A stretch of 7,103 bases of DNA from Bacillota bacterium. Lineage in GTDB: Bacteria > Bacillota > Bacilli > Bacillales > Bacillaceae_J. Below, in pieces: positions 1 to 6,178 of this stretch. The DNA is taken from NCBI GenBank assembly GCA_023457235.1, contig JAEWMK010000078.1, positions 1-7,103 of the forward strand, written 5' to 3'. The position numbers and the translations under genes were made by a program. Below the pieces are notes generated by a model that searched no databases, was not told the DNA's origin, and saw only the letters and a program-made list of their open reading frames with translations. Every line of letters starts with the position of its first letter. The first letter of the stretch is position 1.

Positions 1-1074
1 CGTATAGGCAGCCGCTGGAGCGGTATCCTTTTGTTCATTTCTAGTTGATTTTAACAAGCTCATAGTGCCAATCGTAGCCAGGAAGACGCATAGAATAGCA
101 ACTAGGGTATAGAAATCCCATTCAAAAAATAATTTGACGGTTCCATATGAAATAACGAGTGAAAATATCGGAGACACTAACCAAACTTTCAACATTCGTT
201 TGATAATGTCCTTTTGCCATAATTTCATACCATGCTCAGATACACCTATCCCAAAAATTCCGGCCGTAGTTATTTGCGTGATTGGAACCGGCATTCCTAG
301 TAACGAGCAAATGATGACCAATATGGCTCCCAGCCCGGAAACGGTACTACCTTGGATTAAAGAAAGATTAGTAATCCTTTTTCCATTTGTTTCCATAACC
401 CTTCCACCTAATGTTAAGGCCCCTAAAGCGATAAAAATCCCACCAAGAATCGTGCCGGCTGTAATCGAAATGAGTCCTGCTCCAACTAATGGCCCAACGG
501 CATTGGAGACATTATTCATTCCTGCTGAAAAAGCTTCCATAAATCCGGTGAAAATTAACAGAATTTTTAATTCCTTGCCCCAACGGGCATGCTTGTATTC
601 GTTTATTTTTTTCCATTTTGATAAGAAAAATCCGGTGATGAAGGTCAATCCAAAAGCAATGAAAGGAATAATTAGCCAAAAGGAAACAACGACAAATAAC
701 TTATGGATGTGTACGGATTGAAAGGCAATACCAACACCAACGATTGCGCCAACTGTCACTTCACTTGTAGATAATGGGATCCCCATTAAATTAGCAATAA
801 AGAGAGTAAAAGTTGCGGCTAATAAGATAATAAGCGCAATTTGAGCGGAGATGACCCCGGACGGGATGATTCCGGAACCAATGGTTTTTACAACTTCTCC
901 CCCACCGATGGCCGCACCTGAAAATACACCAATAGCACAAATGATTAGAGCAACCCGTTTATTGGAAACAGCACCGGACCCATAGGCAACTCCCATCGAT
1001 GCAGCGGCACCACTAGCCCCCATATTCATTGCGAAAAATAAGGCAACTAACATTGAAGATACTATATAGATCAT
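1..1074 (-). CDS. cysP: Sulfate permease CysP, PiT (inorganic phosphate transporter) superfamily; 3' end outside window
   Basis: Integral membrane transporter of the PiT family. In Bacillus, CysP is the sulfate importer of the cysH operon. The reverse frame is open for 358 codons from ATG at 1074 to the window edge. The family's two inverted signatures are visible: NMGASGAAASMGVAYGSGA at residues 17-35 and GMNNVSNAVGP at 185-195. About ten hydrophobic segments surround them, with a charged loop at 153-170 (KWKKINEYKHARWGKE). The tail near residue 345-358 is hydrophilic and B. subtilis CysP is about 354 residues, so the stop should lie just beyond the edge. The start follows the cysH stop by 16 bases with only a weak Shine-Dalgarno, which suggests translational coupling. 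The cysH-cysP order matches the B. subtilis cysH operon, where sat and cysC follow. A phosphate carrier is the alternative, but the sulfur context and first-signature wording favour sulfate. Confidence 0.9.
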   Translation of the reverse strand, partial: MIYIVSSMLVALFFAMNMGASGAAASMGVAYGSGAVSNKRVALIICAIGVFSGAAIGGGEVVKTIGSGIIPSGVISAQIALIILLAATFTLFIANLMGIPLSTSEVTVGAIVGVGIAFQSVHIHKLFVVVSFWLIIPFIAFGLTFITGFFLSKWKKINEYKHARWGKELKILLIFTGFMEAFSAGMNNVSNAVGPLVGAGLISITAGTILGGIFIALGALTLGGRVMETNGKRITNLSLIQGSTVSGLGAILVIICSLLGMPVPITQITTAGIFGIGVSEHGMKLWQKDIIKRMLKVWLVSPIFSLVISYGTVKLFFEWDFYTLVAILCVFLATIGTMSLLKSTRNEQKDTAPAAAYT

Positions 1075-1090
1075 TTTGTTTTCACATCGC

Positions 1091-1786
1091 TTAATCCATG
1101 TGGAGGCCACATTCAGTTTTTTGATGATTCAGCCAACGCCCTTGTCTTGAATCGCCTTCTCCAAATACCGGTTTTGTACATACCTCACAGCCGATACTCG
1201 GATATCCTTTGTCATGGAGTTCATGATATGGCAATTTATGCAACTTAATGTACATCCAAATTTCTTCCCATTTCCAATGGATAAGCGGACATATTTTTAT
1301 CATTTTAAATTTATGGTCCATGTTGAGGTATTCGATACGAGCTCTCGTTTCGGATTGGCTTCTGCGCAAACCGGAAATCCAGGCCTTATATTTTTTTAAC
1401 TCTTCTTTCAATGGTTCAATTTTTCTAATTTGACAGCATTGATTGGGATTTTTTTCCCACAATTTAGCACCATATTGGTTTTCTTGATCTTCTAATGACA
1501 AACTAGAATGAATGGAGTTTATATGAAAGTCATGATATTTTTCCTTGACCTCCTTAAGTATTTCATACGTTTCTTTAAAATGAAGAGATGTATCGATAAA
1601 CGTGATCCTTGCATTTGGTTTAATCTTACTTATTAAATGCAGCAGTACACTGCTTTCCGCACCAAAGCTGCATGCGTACACGATTTCTTCACCATACTCT
1701 TTATAGGCCCATTTAAGGCATTCCAATGATTCTTTAAAAGAAATGGTTTTCAGTGACTCTTCCGAACACGAGTCATATGTGAGCAA
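1091..1786 (-). CDS. cysH: Phosphoadenylyl/adenylyl-sulfate reductase (CysH family, iron-sulfur type)
   Basis: Cytoplasmic reductase that converts activated sulfate (APS and/or PAPS) to sulfite with thioredoxin-type electrons. The 231-residue length matches B. subtilis CysH/YitB. Visible motifs are the nucleotide-binding SFGAES loop (40-45), IDTSLHFKETY (64-74), the Cys pair C117-C118 and C200-x-x-C203, and the C-terminal TECGLH with catalytic Cys226. The CC...CxxC set is the 4Fe-4S ligand pattern of APS-type reductases, which supports use of APS; dual APS/PAPS use is known in Bacillus. The start is TTG at 1786, because AGGGGGAGG sits 4-5 bases upstream and no in-frame ATG lies near. That ribosome site begins at the stop codon of the phosphatase gene, so the two genes are effectively coupled. 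It supplies sulfite for the synthase encoded two genes upstream and for general cysteine synthesis. Confidence 0.93.
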   Translation of the reverse strand: MLTYDSCSEESLKTISFKESLECLKWAYKEYGEEIVYACSFGAESSVLLHLISKIKPNARITFIDTSLHFKETYEILKEVKEKYHDFHINSIHSSLSLEDQENQYGAKLWEKNPNQCCQIRKIEPLKEELKKYKAWISGLRRSQSETRARIEYLNMDHKFKMIKICPLIHWKWEEIWMYIKLHKLPYHELHDKGYPSIGCEVCTKPVFGEGDSRQGRWLNHQKTECGLHMD

Positions 1787-1799
1787 GATAACCTCCCCC

Positions 1800-2345
1800 T
1801 TATCCCAATTGAAGCAATTGTTGATTAATTGTAAGGTAAATCAATTCATTATTGTAAACTTCGATTCGATTCATTTCCTTTATGGAACCTATTCGATTTA
1901 ATGAAAGCAGTGCGCGAATCCATGCACCGTGTCCGAATACTAAAATACGAGTATAGTGATCATATTTGTTAAGAAACCGAATGATTCTCTTTTCAAAATC
2001 GCTCAAGCGCTCTCCTAATATAAGTGACTTAGGATCCGAAATCCATTCTTTTACCTCTAATAGGTGTTTTTTCTCAATCCCTTCGTATTTTCCAAAATTC
2101 AGTTCATTAAGTAGCGGTTCAATAAAAGGATTAGGAAAGCCATAATGTAAAGCGGTCTGTTGTGTTCTTTTTAATTGACTTGCTACTACAATCTCTGGGT
2201 GAAAAGAGTTAATCATTTGTTTATTTTCCTCTATTATTGCTAGATCTTCATCAAAAACTGAAAGTAGTGAAATATCCTGTGAACCCTGAAGCAATCCAGA
2301 TTTATTCCATTCCGTTGGTAAATGTCTTATTAATAATAGTTCCAT
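1800..2345 (-). CDS. Histidine phosphatase family protein (branch 1), candidate 2-phosphosulfolactate phosphatase
   Basis: A 181-residue phosphoglycerate-mutase-like phosphatase acting through a phosphohistidine. The nucleophile motif is LIRHLPTEWN at 5-14 (Arg7, His8, Thr11), with Leu where most relatives have Gly (RHG). Other expected residues are Arg60 in SQLKRTQQTA, Glu81 in NELNFGKYEG and the second active His139 in FGHGAWIRAL. The length is typical for small cobalamin-pathway-like or broad phosphatases of this fold. AAAGGAG lies 11 bases before ATG 2345. The gene is sandwiched between the phosphosulfolactate synthase (27-base gap) and CysH (13-base gap), and no ComB/YitC-type phosphatase is present in the window. 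I infer that it dephosphorylates 2-phospho-3-sulfolactate, but the substrate is not shown by sequence. A generic role in sulfonucleotide by-product removal (such as 3'-phosphoadenosine phosphate) is a less likely alternative. Confidence 0.85.
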   Translation of the reverse strand: MELLLIRHLPTEWNKSGLLQGSQDISLLSVFDEDLAIIEENKQMINSFHPEIVVASQLKRTQQTALHYGFPNPFIEPLLNELNFGKYEGIEKKHLLEVKEWISDPKSLILGERLSDFEKRIIRFLNKYDHYTRILVFGHGAWIRALLSLNRIGSIKEMNRIEVYNNELIYLTINQQLLQLG

Positions 2346-2372
2346 TAGTTCCGCTACTCCTTTTTCCTTGTT

Positions 2373-3143
2373 CTAACGGCGGGCAGGATTTGATTCCAGC
2401 TCCATAAAAAACGTTTCACTTCGTAATCCTACTCGTTCTGCTTCTAATAAAAGTGTATCTTGAATTTTAACGTTACCTAAATTAACATTGGGCCCAAAGG
2501 CATTAATGAAAAACATTTGCTGCTTACTTGTTGGTGCCTCAAAAATGATTCTGTTTATGTCTACCTGCTTTGCAAGCTCTTTAATAATTGATTTCTTGAC
2601 TTCCCCATTTGGGTTGTAAATACCGGCTGTCCCTGAATCACGACCCTCGGTAATCACGTACTTACATCCAGCTTCAAGTAATGAATTCATTTCTAATACC
2701 CAATTTCTAGCAGAAAGTTCTTGAGTTTGGTCTTTCGAGCCAACCTCTCCTAAAACGGAAAAATCGGCTTTCAATTCATTGACAAGATCCAATCTTGTTT
2801 CAAGAGGTATATCCAATGTTCCATTCGACACTTCAATCCACTCTACATCATGTTTTTGCAAAAACATTTTATATTCGTTTAATTTTCCTTGATAGTAACA
2901 TTTTTCGAATAATGTTCCCCCACAATATACCTTAATTCCATATTGTTTATATAATTTGATTTTTTCATCGAAGTTTGGGGTAACATAGGCAGAACCAACA
3001 CCTAATTTTGCTACATCAATATAAGAATGATAATCATCTAAAATAGATCGTAATTGTCCCACCGGGATCCCAAAATCGGCAATAGATGTCAATCCGAATA
3101 TTCTGTTACCTGTTGTTCTCTTTGGCATATCAAGAAAGTTCAT
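2373..3143 (-). CDS. yitD: Phosphosulfolactate synthase (ComA/YitD family)
   Basis: Cytoplasmic TIM-barrel enzyme that adds sulfite to phosphoenolpyruvate to form (2R)-2-O-phospho-3-sulfolactate. This is the first step of coenzyme M synthesis in methanogens and of 3-sulfolactate synthesis in Bacillus. Family motifs appear in order: GLTSIADFG (17-25), DVAKLGVGSA (43-52), then CGGTLFE, WIEVSNG, VLGEVGSKD, ITEGRDSGTAGIYN and IFEAPTSKQQMFFINAFG. The 256-residue length is close to B. subtilis YitD. The frame stays open to a GTG at 3188, but the strong AAGGAGG (3155-3161) lies inside that extension, so ATG 3143 is preferred. It is the first gene of the operon, followed by the phosphatase, cysH and cysP. 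The name comA here has nothing to do with the competence regulator ComA of Bacillus. Confidence 0.93.
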   Translation of the reverse strand: MNFLDMPKRTTGNRIFGLTSIADFGIPVGQLRSILDDYHSYIDVAKLGVGSAYVTPNFDEKIKLYKQYGIKVYCGGTLFEKCYYQGKLNEYKMFLQKHDVEWIEVSNGTLDIPLETRLDLVNELKADFSVLGEVGSKDQTQELSARNWVLEMNSLLEAGCKYVITEGRDSGTAGIYNPNGEVKKSIIKELAKQVDINRIIFEAPTSKQQMFFINAFGPNVNLGNVKIQDTLLLEAERVGLRSETFFMELESNPARR

Positions 3144-3154
3144 TAGGATATACG

Positions 3155-3161
3155 CCTCCTT
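3155..3161 (-). promoter_or_regulatory. Ribosome binding site deciding the synthase start
   Basis: AAGGAGG read on the minus strand, 11 bases before ATG 3143. It falls within the longer open frame that begins at GTG 3188, so it argues against that upstream start. Confidence 0.75.
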
Positions 3162-3210
3162 TTTTCTTCTGTTTATGCTATTCAGCACTTACCTAAAGGG
3201 TGCTATTCTA

Positions 3211-3341
3211 AATCAAATGCGCCTTGGCGTATTTGCGCCCAGATTTTTTCGAGCTTGCTCGAAAAACTACCTTTGAAAATCTGAGGCATCCGCCGGAGGC
3301 TTTAACTTTATTCAGCAGGGGTTTGTACCCCCACTGAATTA
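3211..3341. repeat. Dense block of nested hairpins between divergent genes, likely dispersed intergenic repeat
   Basis: This noncoding stretch is more GC-rich than its flanks and is packed with inverted repeats. They are CGCC/GGCG (3220-3223 with 3226-3229, or 3226-3229 with 3236-3239), an outer stem CAGATTTT/AAAATCTG (3240-3247 with 3276-3283) enclosing TTTCGAGC/GCTCGAAA (3247-3254 with 3257-3264), a short TCC-GCC-GGA hairpin near 3289-3297, and ATTCAG..GGGG/CCCC..CTGAAT (3310-3321 with 3328-3339). None is followed by a T-run on either strand, so they are not intrinsic terminators. The layout is like small structured repeats (bcr-like or MITE-like) scattered between Bacillus genes; I infer that without a search. 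On the minus strand it could form the leader of the sulfolactate operon. Confidence 0.55.
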
Positions 3342-3406
3342 AAATATTAATTTGCATTCATATTGCAACTTATGGAAGAGGTAGACTTCTGCTGAATGAA
3401 GTTAAA
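3301..3406. repeat. 18-base near-perfect inverted repeat (3301-3318 and 3389-3406)
   Basis: TTTAACTTTATTCAGCAG at 3301-3318 is complementary to CTGCTGAATGAAGTTAAA at 3389-3406 in 17 of 18 positions, with about 70 bases between. The left arm shares its ATTCAG with the local hairpin 3310-3339, so the two pairings exclude each other. The loop contains a smaller dyad TTGCA/TGCAA (3352-3356, 3364-3368). The arms could be terminal repeats of a small non-autonomous element or halves of an RNA switch. Neither reading is proven. Confidence 0.6.
3341..3368 (-). promoter_or_regulatory. Weak candidate promoter for the sulfolactate operon
   Basis: Read on the minus strand, TTGCAA (3368-3363) and TATTTT (3346-3341) are separated by 16 bases. 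Each matches the sigma-A consensus in four of six positions. If it is used, transcription would start near 3334 and the mRNA would carry a structured leader of about 190 bases before the synthase. I found no better promoter in 3144-3497 on this strand. A sporulation-type promoter is possible but not visible. Confidence 0.2.
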
Positions 3407-3429
3407 AACTGTGCGATGTTTATTTGTAT

Positions 3430-3442
3430 AGTAATCGTTACT
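3430..3442. promoter_or_regulatory. Operator-like dyad upstream of the transporter
   Basis: AGTAA-TCG-TTACT is a perfect inverted repeat with 5-base arms, 56 bases before the TTG start. A further half-like ATAGTAAAG follows at 3453-3461. Such short dyads upstream of multidrug exporters are often bound by TetR- or MarR-type repressors. No such regulator gene is in the window, and I could not place a convincing sigma-A promoter around it. Confidence 0.3.
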
Positions 3443-3497
3443 TTTTCGAACAATAGTAAAGTCATGAGAATTTGTATTAAAGGAGTTGTACAGTCAC

Positions 3498-4751
3498 TTG
3501 TCCAAACAAAACAATTCATTTATGACTATTTTGGCTATTGGATCAATTCCGCTCATTTTAGTGCTTGGGAACTCCATGCTTATCCCTGTTTTACCAAAAA
3601 TGAAATCTGAATTAGATATTTCGCAATTCCAAGTTAGTTTAATCATTACTGTGTTTTCTGTTGGAGCGGCTATTTCTATCCCTGTCTTAGGATATTTATC
3701 TGACCGTTTTTCAAGAAAGGCCGTTATTATACCTGCCTTGATTACTTATGGGGCAGGTGGATTATTAGCTGGTGCAGCGGCAGCATGGTTTAAGGATCCT
3801 TATATGTGGATTATGGCTGGACGTGTTCTCCAAGGGATTGGAGCTGCTGGTACAGCCCCAATTGCCATGGCATTAACAGGAGATCTATTCAAAGGGGGGC
3901 AACAAAGTCGTGTTCTTGGACTTGTAGAGGCATCAAATGGCTTTGGTAAGGTTGTCTCTCCGATTATCGGGTCACTCTTGGCATTATTATTTTGGTATGC
4001 AGCGTTTTTTGCATTTCCAGTCTTTTGTTTATTATCAATTTTACTAACCATATTTTTTGTACACGAAAAAAAGAAAAAGAAAGAGCCACCGCCTGTTGGA
4101 ACATATGTTAAAGGATTATTTTCAGTTTTTAAACAGGAAGGCAGATGGTTATTTACTGCTTATTTAGCAGGGGCTACTTGTTTGTTTACCTTGTTTGGAA
4201 TTTTATTTTATATCTCGGATGTATTAGAGAAAACGTATAATACAGACGGTGTATTAAAAGGCGGGATCTTAGCGATACCTCTTCTTTTTATGACGATTAC
4301 ATCTTATGTTACAGGAAGTAAAATTGGGAAAAATATGCCGTTAATGAAAAAGTTGATTGTAATTGGTTTTATCTTAATGACTGCTTCTTTTGCAACGCTC
4401 GTATTTTTTGAAAAATTAATACCTTTTATTGCTATATTGGCCATTTCGAGTATTGGGACAGGATTAGTTCTCCCATGTGTAAACAGCTTCATTACCGGGT
4501 CCGTAGAGGCGTCGCGAAGAGGATTTGTAACCTCATTATATGGCTCTGTAAGATTTTTGGGAGTAGCCATTGGTCCTCCCATTTATGGATGGTTAATGGA
4601 ATGGTCAAGAACAGGTATGTTTCTTTCTACAGCAAGTTTAACGCTTATTGTAGGGCTTTTATGTATGATCATGATTCATGTTAAAAACGAAAATCCTCAG
4701 GCGAAAATGGGTGGTTCCTTATTTAAGCCACTTGAGTTAAAAACTGAATAA
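3498..4751 (+). CDS. Major facilitator superfamily exporter, DHA1 type (YmfD/YitG-like)
   Basis: Twelve-helix membrane antiporter expected to export small molecules or drugs in exchange for protons. The N-terminal helix (residues 10-33) ends in the LGNSMLIPVLP segment typical of Bacillus YmfD/YitG-like carriers. Motif A, GYLSDRFSRK, is at 65-74 between helices 2 and 3. A motif-C-like NGFGKVVSPIIG marks helix 5 of the antiporter subgroup. A basic central loop (HEKKKKKEPPP) divides the two six-helix halves. The length of 417 residues is usual. I chose TTG 3498 because AAAGGAG (3479-3485) precedes it by 12 bases; the in-frame TTG at 3486 touches that site, and ATG 3522 lacks one. It is divergent from the sulfolactate operon. 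B. subtilis yitG lies near yitD, so a link to sulfolactate export is conceivable. The substrate cannot be read from the sequence. Confidence 0.88.
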   Translation: MSKQNNSFMTILAIGSIPLILVLGNSMLIPVLPKMKSELDISQFQVSLIITVFSVGAAISIPVLGYLSDRFSRKAVIIPALITYGAGGLLAGAAAAWFKDPYMWIMAGRVLQGIGAAGTAPIAMALTGDLFKGGQQSRVLGLVEASNGFGKVVSPIIGSLLALLFWYAAFFAFPVFCLLSILLTIFFVHEKKKKKEPPPVGTYVKGLFSVFKQEGRWLFTAYLAGATCLFTLFGILFYISDVLEKTYNTDGVLKGGILAIPLLFMTITSYVTGSKIGKNMPLMKKLIVIGFILMTASFATLVFFEKLIPFIAILAISSIGTGLVLPCVNSFITGSVEASRRGFVTSLYGSVRFLGVAIGPPIYGWLMEWSRTGMFLSTASLTLIVGLLCMIMIHVKNENPQAKMGGSLFKPLELKTE

Positions 4752-4788
4752 TGAAAGACCGAATAATAATTTAAGGGGTGGATAGTGT

Positions 4789-5073
4789 TTGCAAATATAT
4801 TTATCACCTGAAATGATAAAAAACGATTACCAATTATTAAATATCGTGGATCAAAATAATAAACCGGTCGGGTTTCTAACCTTTTTATTTGATGAGAAGA
4901 AATTATATGTATTTGGTCAAGCAGAAGATGGTGTTAAAGAGGACTTTAAAGACTTGGTAAAACCTTATATCCAAGGAATGAAAAAAACACTGTCAGAGGA
5001 AATAAACATCTATAGTTATTTGACGGTTGGTGGGGAAAAAATAGATCTAAATCAAAATAATGAAGAAAAATAG
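4789..5073 (+). CDS. Hypothetical 94-residue protein, probably co-transcribed with the exporter
   Basis: I do not recognise this family. The start is TTG 4789, set by AAGGGGTGG (4773-4781) seven bases upstream; no in-frame ATG gives a comparable site. The protein is soluble, without signal peptide or membrane segment. It alternates short hydrophobic strands (YQLLNIVD, PVGFLTFLF, KLYVFGQ) with an amphipathic helix (KEDFKDLVKPYIQGMKKTL) and ends in a charged tail (LNQNNEEK). That suggests a small alpha+beta fold. It begins 37 bases after the exporter stop on the same strand, and the only terminator lies directly after it, so the two probably share an mRNA. A role as a small partner or sensor for the exporter is only a guess from position. 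Confidence 0.8.
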   Translation: MQIYLSPEMIKNDYQLLNIVDQNNKPVGFLTFLFDEKKLYVFGQAEDGVKEDFKDLVKPYIQGMKKTLSEEINIYSYLTVGGEKIDLNQNNEEK

Positions 5074-5106
5074 GAAGAGGTACCAATATTTAGTACCTCT
5101 TTTTTT
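5074..5106 (+). terminator. Rho-independent terminator after the exporter unit
   Basis: AAGAGGTAC (5075-5083) pairs with GTACCTCTT (5093-5101) around a 9-base loop and is followed by a run of T to 5106. It begins right at the stop of the 94-residue gene. A 52-residue gene on the other strand converges on it. On the minus strand the hairpin is followed only by TCCTATTTTT, so it may work weakly in both directions. Confidence 0.9.
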
Positions 5107-5125
5107 ATTTTTACGTTATAATGTT

Positions 5126-5284
5126 TTAGGAAGGGTCATTTTCATCATAGGAGAGCATCGTTACTTTTGTTGTGTTCCCTTTCTTGATATCCTCCTGAGA
5201 AGCCTTTAATTCCAGTCCTTGTTCATCATCGATTCCTGGTGCAACAGTTGCTTCTGATTTGATTTGTGTATTGTTCTTCTTCAT
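5126..5284 (-). CDS. Small hypothetical acidic protein (52 residues)
   Basis: A short gene with an ATG start at 5284, a good TGGAGG (5295-5300) ten bases upstream and a TAA stop at 5126-5128. The product begins MKKNNTQIKSEATVAPGIDD and ends SYDENDPS. It has no hydrophobic segment and is rich in Lys, Asp, Glu, Gln and Thr, so it is probably a soluble, largely disordered protein. I do not recognise the family with certainty. Its size and composition recall the many small spore-associated proteins of Bacillus, but no known SASP motif is present. It lies 111 bases downstream of the alpha/beta hydrolase on the same strand and converges on the exporter terminator. No clear promoter is seen in 5285-5395. 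The evidence for a real gene is the ribosome site, the coherent frame and the otherwise empty interval. Confidence 0.7.
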   Translation of the reverse strand: MKKNNTQIKSEATVAPGIDDEQGLELKASQEDIKKGNTTKVTMLSYDENDPS

Positions 5285-5395
5285 TTTATTAGTACCTCCA
5301 CTATCGTTAAATTAAAGCATAAATATTTCTCGGGAAAGCGCAGGAATTGACATTACAAGCTAATATTAGCGAGTTGATCGTAAAAATATTACTAT

Positions 5396-6178
5396 TCAAC
5401 TCGAAGGCTTTGCTAGTTTTTGCATGAATTTGTCGATTATCATGTTAAATTCGTGATAATGTTTCGTTGGAATTTGATGTTTAGATTTATCAATAAAAAT
5501 GGTATCTGTGTTCTTCATCCTCTTTTCAAATATTTTATAATGCTTATGAATATAATCATCTCTGCCTCCATAAACAAGCAATAATGGTTTCGTTAATTGT
5601 GACAACCTGTTAGTACAGTTATAATAAAGGCCTTCTTTGTACATTTCATAAAGAATCGTTGGATTTACCTTCAATATATATTTGTATATTTCCCGTTGAA
5701 ATTCCTTTTCTTTTGTATGGCTGACAGCCAACACCTTTGCCAGTAACTTAATCCCTTTACAACGTGCTGTAAGCATACCAAGGTGGAATTGTTGAGCTAG
5801 TAAAAAACTATCGACTTCAGAAAATCCGCCAGATAAAATTATTGCTTTTACCCGGTTCGGGTAGGTCAAAGCAAATTCTAGACCTATTGAAGCGGCGTTG
5901 GAATAGCAGCAAATGACAGCCTCATCAATCTGAAGTTCATCCAAGAGCTTTTTTAAATCAGCTGCTAACAACGGTATTGTTATTTTTTCGTTCGAAGTCC
6001 CGCTAAGGCCGTTTCCTCTTATATCATACGTAATCATCTTATATTTTTCGGCTAATGTTTTTTGTTTTTTGAATGTAACTAAGCCCATAGCGGGCGGATG
6101 AATAAAGATGATCGGGTCCCCATCCCCTCTGATCTCATAATACATATCAAAGGCTTGGTCAATTTTTAGATATGGCAG
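5396..6178 (-). CDS. Alpha/beta hydrolase, probable CTG start
   Basis: A cytosolic alpha/beta-hydrolase-fold enzyme (esterase, lipase or lactonase-like) with no signal peptide. Numbered from the CTG, the oxyanion segment FIHPPAMG is at 25-32, DIRGNGLSG at 52-60, the nucleophile elbow CYSNAA places Ser93, the acid is Asp207 or Asp208 in YGGRDD, and the base is His234 in KSKHQIP. The length is 260 residues, normal for the fold. The first ATG (6145) would cut off the first strand and has no ribosome site. CTG 6178 lies six bases after GAGGG (6185-6189) and gives LPYLKIDQAFDMYYEIRGDG, matching the usual MPY-x-K-x(n)-YYEI-G-G opening of such enzymes. An in-frame TGA bounds the frame just upstream. 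A terminator sits immediately before this ribosome site, leaving no room for a separate promoter. The substrate is unknown. Confidence 0.85.
   Translation of the reverse strand: MPYLKIDQAFDMYYEIRGDGDPIIFIHPPAMGLVTFKKQKTLAEKYKMITYDIRGNGLSGTSNEKITIPLLAADLKKLLDELQIDEAVICCYSNAASIGLEFALTYPNRVKAIILSGGFSEVDSFLLAQQFHLGMLTARCKGIKLLAKVLAVSHTKEKEFQREIYKYILKVNPTILYEMYKEGLYYNCTNRLSQLTKPLLLVYGGRDDYIHKHYKIFEKRMKNTDTIFIDKSKHQIPTKHYHEFNMIIDKFMQKLAKPSS

Noticed and set aside
134..721. 195-codon open frame on the plus strand
   Set aside because: It lies entirely opposite the CysP gene, whose motifs and membrane pattern are clear. It has no ribosome site and its composition follows from the other strand.
3245..3266. 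Hairpin TTTTTCGAGC/GCTCGAAAAA as a terminator
   Set aside because: The T and A runs are part of the stem itself. No T-run follows the stem on either strand.
3416..3610. 64-codon plus-strand frame before the exporter
   Set aside because: It overlaps the exporter start in another frame, lacks a Shine-Dalgarno and encodes no recognisable pattern.
5347..5366. TTGACA followed by TAATAT on the plus strand as a promoter
   Set aside because: The spacing is only 8 bases and no plus-strand gene follows.
5359..5370. Palindrome GCTAATATTAGC after the hydrolase
   Set aside because: It is a 12-base AT-rich palindrome with no loop and no T-run, so it does not qualify as a terminator and is short enough to be chance.
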